In this document: in pieces, positions 54,968-64,000 of the stretch | Layout of the letters: every line of letters starts with the position of its first letter | Numbering within the stretch: the stretch's first letter is position 1 | From: Blastobasis lacticolella | Taxonomy: Eukaryota; Arthropoda; Insecta; Lepidoptera; Blastobasidae | Length of the DNA stretch: 64,000 nt | Direction of reading: 5' to 3' | Assembly (NCBI GenBank): GCA_905147135.1 | Contig: LR990060.1 | Coordinates: forward strand, 264,001 to 328,000 | Notes under the pieces: model-generated | Seen by the model: only the letters and a program-made list of their open reading frames with translations | What the model was told of the DNA's origin: nothing | The model's database searches: none | Translations under genes and position numbers: made by a program

Positions 54968-55228
54968 GTGGCCGTGTGGTGTCCGGCAGAGTAGAATAGC
55001 ACCAACCCCTCGTACTCGTGGGTGTCGTACAAGGCGACTAATGTTTTCGAGGCAAAAAATCTAGAGTCTCCGTAGGCTGGAAAATGGGCAACAGCGTTTT
55101 CCATTGTTATATTTATAACACTGCGATCTTTAACCCGCCTGCCAAGCATGGAGATTATAGCAATAATCCTCACGTGGGAGAGCCCCTAAGTCCTGCAGTG
55201 GACTGTTATGGGCTGTGATGATGGTGAT
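54968..55228 (+). mobile_element. SINE-3 copy upstream of gene C membrane exon
   Basis: Forward copy with gtccggcagagtagaatagc at the start and gggctgtgatgatggtgatg at the end. Confidence 0.75.
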
Positions 55229-56684
55229 GATATATCGTCCATAATAATAATAAAAACTATTTATAATAAATAATTTATTCAAGAAAACTTATGTCTAAAA
55301 TTACATAGTTAAATTTAAAGTAAGTACCTACTTATGTTATAATTTAAATAGAACAATTTAAAATTATTTATTACCCTAGTAATTTAAGCTAAGTAAATTA
55401 AGTAGATACATGCTATATTTTTAATTAACTAGATGCCTAAACTAAGTAAGTAGTTTACCTGTGTCTTAGGCATCAATGTTAGTAGGTCAATTTAATGTAG
55501 GTTAGTGCTTACGACTATATTTATTAATAAAACAATAAAATTATTGGTTACATTTTGTACAGAAAATTGATATAATTTAAAATGAATATATTTTTTAAAT
55601 AATAATACCTATGTAAGGAAGGGCCCCCAGTATTCACAATCATTTCCTACCTTCTGTCTGTAAAATAGGTAGCTTTTACTAGCATTCTCATTAAACATTC
55701 TAGGTCTATGTTCTTACAGTGCTCGTCTGTTAAGTTAACGCACTGCGTCAAATACGGCTCTATAATTGGTCAATTTCGTTCATTTTGCCGGACACATAGT
55801 GCCGATGGCCACTCAAGTGTTGACACTTGAAAACCTGTCCCTTCGCGCGCGCTGTTGCCATGGTCGAAATATTCGATTTTTTTAATTATATTTATATCAT
55901 ACGGTAGGCAAGGCAAGCGGGCCATCTGATGGGATAGTAGTCATCACTGCCTATATACATTAGCAACACCAAGGGTATCGCCAATGCGTTGCCGACCTCT
56001 ATAACACGATGCTCTGGCAGCAAAATGGCAAATGCCCCTCCACTGCCAAAGCCATTGTTCCCCAAATCCCCACCTCATGGAGCCCTGGAGACCTTACTCA
56101 CCGGCAGAAACACAATACTATTTAAAAGAGTATTGCTTAGCTGCGGTATTCTGTAAGGTGGAGGTTCTTCCCCAGTCGGGCGGCTCCAATTCGAACGAGA
56201 TACCCCGCTATGCCCTACCTCTCTTAAAATATGCTTTCTGAACGACAAAGTTCAACCACTACTTATTTTTTCGAAACTTGGCGACCATTTTGAAAAATCC
56301 ACCATTTTGATTAAAAATCAACTTCCGTTGAAAATAATTTCGATCACATTGGACAATTGTTTTGATATTGACCCTGAAACGGTGCCCAATGTACCGCATG
56401 TACTTATGAGTCTAGATTTGATAAGGTGTCTAGTTCAAATACAGATACTGATAATGGCTTATCAACTTAGTGACACAACGATAACGCTGTTTTTGCATTT
56501 TTTGCACACATGGTTCACATCAATTGTGCAATGAGCGCGATTGTGAATTCAGTTAGCTCCACAGGTATACATGAGATCTACGAATATATAGCTTGACCAG
56601 CGACAGAGGTGACCTGTCAATGGTGGCGCTAGTTCTGCGTTGTATGTAGCAACACCGGAAGTAGTATATTCTGTCATCAAATTC
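55229..56684. other. AT-rich region with LINE 3' fragments
   Basis: 55,905-56,000 (caagcgggccatctgatggg) and 56,095-56,225 (tcaccggcagaaacacaata, tactcgttcg-type) are reversed LINE 3' ends related to 31,440-32,155. The rest is unassigned; no gene C start exon could be confirmed here. Confidence 0.4.
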
Positions 56685-56691
56685 ATATGAC

Positions 56692-57864
56692 CATAGCCTC
56701 CTTCATCTTACAAGCCATGCTGTAGCACGGAACGGCAACGTCGCTGTGAACCGATTTACTCATTGTTTACATGTCAATGTGCGGGAAAATTATGAATTTT
56801 ATGATGATAAATTAAAAATATATTGGTGAAACTGTAAATTAACGCGTTTGTATGGACCATATACGAAGATAAATAAAAGTAAAAATATTTATAGTTGCGC
56901 CAAAATTGGATAAATACGATTTTCAAAAAAACAACCCTTGACTATTTTTGTTGTTAGTTTTTTACTTATTTCACAAATCAAATTATGTTTTATAATCGTA
57001 ATCATTCTCTAATAGATTAAAAGGCGTTGTAGCATTTGAAAAATGCAAGCAAAATTATAAATAGGCAAGAAGCTGTGCCGAAGTTTTGCTTTCCAAAAGA
57101 TGTAATTCTATTAAACAAATGGACTTCTGCTATTCCCCAAGCATGCTGGAGCCCCATCGAAGGATCCTTCGCGTGCAGCAAACATTTTCGCAGGGTGAAA
57201 GTTATCACAACTACTTTAAACCACGATCTTCGATTATCGACGATTATGGGACCGTTGAAAAAGTAGATATATACAATAGGTAAGTAACTAGTTAGTTTTC
57301 ATATACTTAGATACTTAAATAAGAATGTTAAAATGTATTATACCTAATAGTGAATAAATTAGGCAATATTTTGGCTGGGATAGATTATTTCATATCATAA
57401 TAGGTTTTGGCCGCGACTGCGTAATCATAAAATTCTGTTATAACGTTCCGGACCCGTTTCCGGGAATCACATTAAATTTCGGGATAAATTATAGCCAACG
57501 TACTATTCTAAGCTATATGCTATATAACTGCCAAATTGCATTTAAATCCGTTCAGTAGTTTTTTGCGTGAAGGAGTAACAAACATCCATTAAATACAAAA
57601 CCAAACATACATTATACAAATTGTATTTCGCATTTATAATAGTAGGATAATACTATTGCAAGTAAATAGATAGGTAAATAGTACAGGAATCTATCCAATT
57701 GCATATTATCTAACTAATGCATATACTTAATCACTTAAATAACTAATAACATTAAACGACGACGACTGCGAAGAAAGTTTTACAGTAATTTTCAGGTTCA
57801 CTAAAATTAAAAATGCGACTTTGTCAAACTTCTGCGCATGGCTTGTAAGATGAAGGAGGCTATG
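56692..57864 (+). mobile_element. Complete DNA transposon with 29-bp inverted repeats and a THAP remnant
   Basis: Terminal repeats 56,692-56,720 and 57,836-57,864 are exact complements over 29 bp (starts catagcctccttcatctta, ends ...aggctatg, CA...TG form). ATATGAC is duplicated outside both ends (56,685-56,691 and 57,865-57,871). Inside is a THAP-like exon and, at 57,410-57,650, a later dispersed-repeat insertion. THAP domain, about 30-bp repeats and 7-8 bp duplication together suggest the P-element superfamily. No catalytic domain is present, so it is non-autonomous. Confidence 0.75.
57040..57279 (+). pseudogene. Decayed THAP-domain exon
   Basis: One frame reads PKFCFPKDVILLNKWTSAIP then CWSPIEGSFACSKHF, matching the FPKD...L..KW...I...W.P....(C)S.HF spacing of THAP domains. 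Around 57,190 the frame changes and continues ESYHNYFKPRSSII to a good donor (aatag|gtaagt at 57,280). The first C-x-x-C pair is not recognisable. Frameshift and lost cysteines mark it as inactive. Confidence 0.6.
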
Positions 57865-58320
57865 ATATGACGCTATAAGAATGTCAGATGGACAGTGATG
57901 TGATCGTAGATTTTTACATGGGAACTACTGCTCTCGCCTAAATTGGCCACACTAAATTACTGTCAAACTCCAATAATCTATACCTATCTGTGGTCAAACT
58001 GACTTCAGCTGTCACGTCATCTGGACATTGTCGTTGTTTTGTTGTTATGTTTAAGTTGATATGTGTATATTTCTAGATTTTTACTGTGTTGAACATTTAT
58101 TTTCGCAATGAATGCAAAAACGAATAAAAGCGGTATGAGAAATGTATCTAATATTTAGAGTTGTTCATAAATGTATAGCCGAGTTTAGAGCAGATAAGTT
58201 ACTTTGTCATATGGAAGATTTTTACGGCCGAATAGATTATCGGTTACGTAAATGTACCTCAATTTTTAAAATATTGAATGAATTGTGTGCTTTATGAAAT
58301 CATTTGAATTTCCGTAAAAT
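57865..58320. other. No recognised feature
   Basis: Flanking DNA of the THAP element. A frame starting at ATG near 58,108 is only 17 codons. Confidence 0.3.
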
Positions 58321-58324
58321 TAAT

Positions 58325-58376
58325 GTAACCTTAAATAAACGCTACAGAACACTCTGTAGCATTTATTTAAGGTTAC
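58325..58376. repeat. 24-bp hairpin with 4-base loop
   Basis: gtaaccttaaataaacgcta plus caga pairs with its complement at 58,353-58,376, with a single C/T difference that still allows a G-U pair in one strand's RNA. Loop acac. Confidence 0.6.
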
Positions 58377-58439
58377 AAAATTAATCGTCAAATTATAGTG
58401 TACTGTTATAGTTTTGATCCTTTTGTTTTTTTTGTCGTA

Positions 58440-58560
58440 AATGTAATTTATTTATTTATTTAACTGTTTATTGTACACAATAATGATATACAGAGAAATA
58501 TAAAAGAACAAGAGACACAACAGGCGCTGCTTATTTCTAAAAAGAAATTTTCCAGCAGGC
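58440..58560. mobile_element. LINE 3'-end fragment
   Basis: ttgtacacaataatgatata, acacaacaggcgctgcttat and a TTTATTTATTTAT tract, as at 8,690-8,810. Confidence 0.5.
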
Positions 58561-59171
58561 CTATAATATTCATTGATATTTTTGCGTTCAGGTGTGTCTA
58601 AAAGCAGTGCGGCGTTTCTGTATTGTATTGTAGCAGAGAGCTATATTATCCAGGCACATCGCGTAATGTACGACTATTCGAGCTGGAGAAATAAAATCCA
58701 GGATCAAGGAATTTTGAAAAAAAAAATTATTTTATTACGATTATCAAGTTCGCTGGTCGAACAGAGAGAATCAGAAGATAGATAACAGCTTGACATTACA
58801 TCGTTCCGTGTATCAGTGTTGCTGTTAATAAATAAATAATGGTAAATATATACCAGACTCTCATTAAAATTTTCAATACTTCCCCTTATTCTCAATATTC
58901 CACCATAACGTGACAGCTGTTGTGGGCACTCAGTTTGACAGTAGGTAACTTATTGTTGCAAGAGCAGTAGTTCCCAAAATGCAAAAATTATACTATTTAA
59001 TATTACCTAATCTTCATCATGAGCTTTGTAACGAGATCTGTTGACATTTTCAGATTATTTAGGGTCTGATTAAAATAGTCGTGTAATAAACCTCCCATTT
59101 TTTCCATCTCGCTATCTTACTTGGAGCTGGCCTTACGTTAATCTTGATTTTACTATATATTACCAATCAGG

Positions 59172-59270
59172 GGCCTTACCATGAGTTCCTATAGCAGGAC
59201 CCAAACAGAACTGCCCTGCTTAGAATGTGACAAGCTTATGTGACATGTATAGCGCAATCGTGTGACTAAT
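59172..59270. mobile_element. One-armed copy of the 5,053 MITE
   Basis: ttaccatgagttcctatagc, then gcttatgtgacatgtatagc; the second arm is missing. Confidence 0.55.
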
Positions 59271-59974
59271 TTAGTCGACTAATTAGTTTTAATTTTTAGT
59301 CATGATTGATAGTTTTGATTAAAATTCCAGTAAGTAAAAGATGGCGTTATGAGAATCAATTTGAAATTGTAGTTATGTGAAAACCGAAACAAAAGCAATT
59401 TCGGTGTTGAAATATAGAAAGTGAGTTGGCTCACGCAGAGCGATCGAGTTCCGTTGCTTTAAGATGAAAATGAAATGAAATGAATTAAATGAAAATGAAA
59501 AAATATTTATTGAATGAGGATTACGTTAATTAATCTCTTTTCAAAAGTAAAAAATCTAACGGAAAACAAAGGAAAGTTAAGCGAGCTCATCCAGGTAGGG
59601 GGCGACGCATGCAGTCCGATCAGCGCGTACGAGGGCTTACTCCGGCGAGACACCGGGCACCGATACGCGCCACGCACATCACCGCCTATGCTTTGTCTAA
59701 AATAGGATGATAATTTTGACAGCTCACTAATTGTTGGTCCTTGGCGCACACCCATGAAGTTTCATGTTTTATTTCGGTAAAATGTACTACGGATAATATC
59801 GTACTTCATAGACAGGCCCCGCCCCTTTAGTGAAGTGCCACGAATAACGAATAACAACAGACAATCGTAAATCGGCATTCAAATAAAATAATCGAACATT
59901 TGAAATTAATATTTTGATAATAAAGTTGTTTTTTGCAACTACAACTCTAATTCCTTGTTTGGATTTCACCCAAA

Positions 59975-60080
59975 GAGACCTTCCACAACAACGATTTCGA
60001 CTCGCGCGTATTCTACGGAATAGGCTGACTGATTAAATAAAAATACGCACGGGTCGAAATCGTCGTTGTGGAAGGGTTTT
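59975..60080. mobile_element. Hairpin MITE
   Basis: ccttccacaacaacgatttc plus gactcg pairs with its near-complement ending cgttgtggaagg, around a 40-base centre. Confidence 0.6.
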
Positions 60081-60394
60081 TAATGTCGTATTAATAAATT
60101 ATTATTTCAAAAGAAAATAAATAGTTTATTTTGTATAACATGTACTGAATAACCATGCAACTATCGATTCCAAGTTCTATGAGAATGAAAATCGATAATC
60201 GAATATATTCATTAACGATTTTACATTACCCCATCCCTACTGTGAATTGTCAAAATTATCATCCTATTTTAGACAAGGTATAGGCGAATCATGTGCGGCG
60301 CGCGCCCGGCCACAGCCAGCCCGCCGGCGCGAGCACCCGCACGCACCATCCGGCCTACCCGCGTCGCAGATTGCATGAGATGAGATATATCTAC

Positions 60395-60628
60395 CAATAT
60401 AGTAAATAAAATAATTATTCGGGTACAAATTCACACAGCGCCATCTAGCCCCAAACTAAGCAAAGCTTGTACTATGGGTGCTAGATAACTGACATGCTAC
60501 TTAAATACTTTTAAATACATACTTATTATACACAGAACACCCAGACCCGTAACAGAAATTAAAATTCATGTTTTCAATTTCTGCTGCTGCGAATGTTGAC
60601 CACTGTACCACTCAGGTCGTCAAGTAGT
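60395..60628 (-). mobile_element. SINE-1 copy
   Basis: Reverse copy: cacagcgccatctagcccca, aatttctg block, gaccactgtaccactcaggt. The B-box part is deleted. Confidence 0.7.
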
Positions 60629-60725
60629 ATTATATCATTAGCGGTATTATTAACTGTGGTGTGGTAAAGACGATAAAAATACCTGTTTTCGATAACAATG
60701 TGATCCTAGAAGTATGGAAGCTCAC

Positions 60726-60771
60726 CTGAGTTGGTCTTTAAACGATTTACGTGTCGGAGATACTCCTCCAT
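60726..60771 (-). CDS. Possible orphan first coding exon
   Basis: ATG at 60,771 in good context (TCTATGG) opens MEEYLRHVNRLKTNS and ends at a consensus donor CTCAG|GTGAGC, phase 1. I found no downstream exon to join; it does not fit the phase-0 entry of gene C. It may be a real exon of an unseen gene, or chance. Confidence 0.25.
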
Positions 60772-61194
60772 AGATATAAGTACTACTAAGTACTATTGTA
60801 AGTAAGTACTGACCGAATATAAAACGAATAACTTATTACTGTTAGATTTTGGTTATAACAGAGATCGCCAGCGAGTACAATTTACTTACAGTTAAAAGCT
60901 GGTTGTCAGTTTGTCCATCTATCGATTACTATAAATTCAGATATTTTTATAGTTTCTAATATTTTATAGGAAAATTAGTTTAACTGAAAACTAAAATTGA
61001 TGACTAAACATTTAGTCATAATTAAAACTAAAACTTTTAGTTGTGATTTATTTAGTACTACTAATTTAGTCACTAAATTTTTAAGTTTTCTAATCAATCA
61101 ATTGAAAAAAATAGTGATTGCGCCCAACACTGCTGGTAAGCCCCCAGTGAGTGCAAAAACATCGTGATGAAACTGTCTGGATGGGTGTCCATGG

Positions 61195-61345
61195 TCCAAT
61201 ATTGTGTATGTATGGTAACCTGGTAGCAGGGTCACGTAGATCAGATGGCAGTCGGATCTGATCTGCCAAATCCTGGATCATGGTCAAGGCGGACCTCGGG
61301 CCCTCGTACGCGAGAGTACAAACGGGACATTAACGCCAAGATGAT
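61195..61345 (+). mobile_element. SINE-2, 3' half
   Basis: From gtatggtaacctggtagcag to cattaacgccaagatgat, with the usual atcctggatcatggtcaagg. Confidence 0.7.
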
Positions 61346-61639
61346 ATATTACCAATCACTTTGTCTATACTAACTATACTAAACTAGCACTTTCGGCTGA
61401 TGTGGTTTAAGCCCAGCATTGGACGTGCGATATGATATAAAATATTAACAAGTATCAAATTGTCTAGACGAAATTTACGAGACACAGACACAAAGTCATT
61501 GGACATAGAGGCAAAGCACAGACGTGAAGATACTATTTTTTAATATTTTAAGTCCACAGACTGTTACAGAACAGTGATACTATATACATGATGGTTGCGC
61601 CATCAATTTTTGTCACGACTTTCTTGCCAGACTATAGGT

Positions 61640-61880
61640 ACATAATATTTATACTAATTAAAAGATTTGGTTGTATGTTTGTTTGTTTGTAATGGATAAC
61701 ATGAAAAACTACATAATCCATAAAAAATATTTCACCGATAGAAGGCTACATTATTAGGTGGTAATATAGGCTATAGTTTTTCCAGAAATTCAATGTGGTT
61801 TCCACGGATCGGGCCCAGAACGTAGTAATAGTAACTGAATTATACGCGAACGAAGTCACGGGCATAAAAGCTAGTGGTAG
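61640..61880 (-). repeat. Dispersed AT-rich repeat, reverse copy
   Basis: gcgaacgaagtcacgggcat near 61,850 is the reversed cgcgacttcgt start of the family at 15,520; the other end is gtatgtttgtttgtttgtaa. Confidence 0.5.
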
Positions 61881-62430
61881 TATAAAAAAATCGTTGTCCC
61901 CATTGTCTTAGCAAGGTCTTTCGAAGCATAGTTCCAAATTTATTTTTAAACTCGTACGTAGGCAAACAGGAAAGCGGACCACCTGAAGGAAAGTGGTCAC
62001 CATATGTCAGTATGTAGTGGTCAAATATGAATGACTACTTTCAATTTACTTTTTAAGCTACAACAACTTGGGTTTATGGAACATCCTGAAAGACGGAGTC
62101 ACAAAATAGGCGGGCCGTTTTTTATTTTGTGACGGAGTTATTATTATTTATATTTGTTTATGGATACACTATCAGCTCATGCTGATACGTGTATATCATT
62201 GCAATTTAAGTCATTATTGATAAGAGTCAAGTCTATTTTTGAAAGAGTTCACTGATGGAGCACTTAAAACCCACGCTATTAGATATGAAGTGTTTTCTGG
62301 GATTATTAGTTACACAAAATAAAGAACGGCCCTCTCTAATGTAAGCTGAGCCAGGACGCAAGAAATCATTCTTGACATCTAGGATTATATCAGTAATTCA
62401 GTTTTATTGCATAATCAAGTATCAATTTAA

Positions 62431-62585
62431 TCAATGAATATTCCATTGGTCTTTGTTTAATCTTTAATTTTTAATATAATTATAAATTAGTAATTTATTA
62501 ATTAATGAATATTCCATTGGTTGCTGTCTCTATGTTTAATCTTTAATTTTTAATTTAATTTATAAATTAGTAATTCATTACGAAA
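62431..62585 (+). repeat. Tandem duplication of about 78 bp
   Basis: aatgaatattccattggt... tttaatctttaatttttaat ...aattagtaatt appears twice in succession, with a short ctgtctctatg insertion in the second copy. Confidence 0.7.
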
Positions 62586-64000
62586 CGATTTTAACATATA
62601 CCCAATAACTGTCACACATTTAATGCAAATAAAAACCTATTCTATTCCTATTCATGTATGCTAGAAAATATATCAACAACCGCACAGGAACGAATTGCTC
62701 TTTTATTGTAACATGTTGCTTGATGTAAAAAACTTCGTCTTTCGTTGTTTAGATTAAATGTTTTCGGTGTATAAAAAATCGTACAATCAGCTATAGAACC
62801 CACGTAATTAACTTGTTGCTCGATGCATCTCGATGTGGGATCCCGTGTAATATTTTCATTAAAAAAATTGTCAATTAATTAATTTGTTTTATTAACGACG
62901 CTTGTTATGCACCTCATGGAATTGCACAACAACAAACAATGGACTTATTACTTATGTAGATAGTACTCACAATGAGACCAAAATCCCGGTTTTCCTCGGG
63001 TGTTACGGCATATGTTACCACATCGTTGTACCGGGACATTATAACACAATCAGCCGACGTACAGCCAGCTGCAGAGAGCCTGTACGCGGTAGCACTAGTC
63101 ACATCCGGGAGCCACCAACTAGGCGCTAGAATTAGAATTGTCTTTATTGTTAAACTGTGTAAGTATACAGGTATGCAGATGTTATTACATAAGTAGTTCC
63201 AACAGCTTGTAGAGACGTGCGAGCCACATTATCTGTGGAAGCTATCTGTGGAAGCAAATACTCGGCGCGCTATCTCGACTGGGTTCTCGTGAAACGATTA
63301 TCAAAATCCCTGATATCGGTAGGCTAACGAAGTAACTCTGTTGCCAACAATTATGTGATTTCAATGATTGAAATAATTACTTTTGCGATTACATAAGATC
63401 AATTTCATGAGTTCAGTTGCTAACAAAGTTCTGTTGCAATAAATTGAAACTATTATATTACGATATTTATTTATAGGTTTTAGGACTTTCGTGACATAAA
63501 CATAGTATCGGGTTTGTAACCATGATTTTCCTTGGTAATTTAGTCGCCTGAATGTGCTGGATTCATCACGACGTTTTCCCTCACTGTAAGAGCATCGGTT
63601 AGTATTCAACTAACGTACATACTTCAGAAAAGAGTCCTTGGCACATGGCCGTTGTGGGATACATGACATACGAGTATAATAATGTAGTATCATAGTCTGT
63701 AGTCTCGCAAAAACGAAGACGTACAACGCCGCAATCTTATCTGAAGGTGATGGCGTCGCTGTTGTTGACATAATGACATTTCAAAATACGACACTTAGTT
63801 CCGGTTTTGGCCACCGGGGTCACGTAAGATTGTGGCATTGTAATGAGGAGTTTTCCAGTAGGTATTGTCAATTGGTTTCAAAAAGCATCAATAGATGGCG
63901 CTCCTACAATTTTGGTAATTTTTTACCAAAAGGTTCAACGAAATGTATTTTAATACAAACCATTCATATTTGTATTGCGTCCATTCTTAATCCTAGTGTC
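62586..64000. other. Right end of the window, no gene seen
   Basis: 63,320-63,440 is a one-armed relative of the MITE at 4,551 (gtaactctgttgccaacaat). 63,465-63,660 is a decayed reverse SINE-2 (gcctgaatgtgctggattca; catggccgttgtgggat). The remainder is unassigned. Confidence 0.4.

Noticed and set aside
59507..59755. Overlapping 63- and 82-codon frames
   Set aside because: Part of a dispersed repeat (aagttaagcgagctcatccagg) also found at about 51,975; no coding features.
1..64000. CRISPR arrays, operons, ribosome binding sites, replication origins
   Set aside because: Intron-containing insect nuclear DNA; the tandem arrays found lack spacer-repeat alternation.

Overview
The window is nuclear DNA of an insect, almost certainly a moth or butterfly. 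Short exons with GT/AG junctions are scattered through long AT-rich introns. Much of the DNA is lepidopteran-type repeats: tRNA-derived SINEs, TTTA-tailed and TGA-tailed retroelement ends, mariner, and many fold-back MITEs. There is no bacterial or viral gene organisation, no rRNA, no CRISPR array and no convincing functional tRNA.

Layout. (1) 1,331-2,707 (+): last two exons of an outer-dense-fibre-3-like (SHIPPO repeat) gene entering from the left; its final intron and its 3' UTR are both minisatellites. (2) 4,831-7,370 (-): complete three-exon mitochondrial ribosomal protein L54, 143 codons. (3) 8,015-24,219 (+): gene A, a six-exon single-pass membrane protein with a long Pro/Tyr-rich tail ending in a PPxY motif, divergent from mRpL54. 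(4) 25-31 kb: repeats only. (5) 31,195-32,958 (+): two decayed copies of an I-kappa-B-like ankyrin gene that most resembles polydnavirus vankyrins, one split by a MITE. (6) 33,485-33,922 (-): a two-exon gene for an unknown 118-residue protein. (7) 37,072-42,712 (+): gene B, a paralogue of A carrying two in-frame stops. (8) 44,960-46,109 (-): gene D, a two-exon membrane protein with a Pro-rich tail, probably of the same group. (9) 51,136-54,801 (-): gene C, an intact paralogue of A and B lacking its first exon in my reading. (10) 55-64 kb: repeats, including a complete 1.17 kb DNA transposon with 29-bp terminal repeats around a decayed THAP domain.

The central theme is the A/B/D/C cluster (two genes +, two genes -). 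A, B and C share an exon series: a transmembrane exon, a PYPQQQY-type exon, a PSAPPPTP/PYP exon, a G-(P/T)-Y-(M/L)-P exon and a short tail. Every shared intron I could place is phase 1, so the middle exons can be skipped or duplicated without changing frame. The family function is unknown. A membrane-anchored Pro/Tyr-rich tail with PPxY suggests a WW-domain (Nedd4-type) adaptor, which is inference.

All exon models come from reading splice signals and paralogue alignment by eye. No transcripts or database searches were available.
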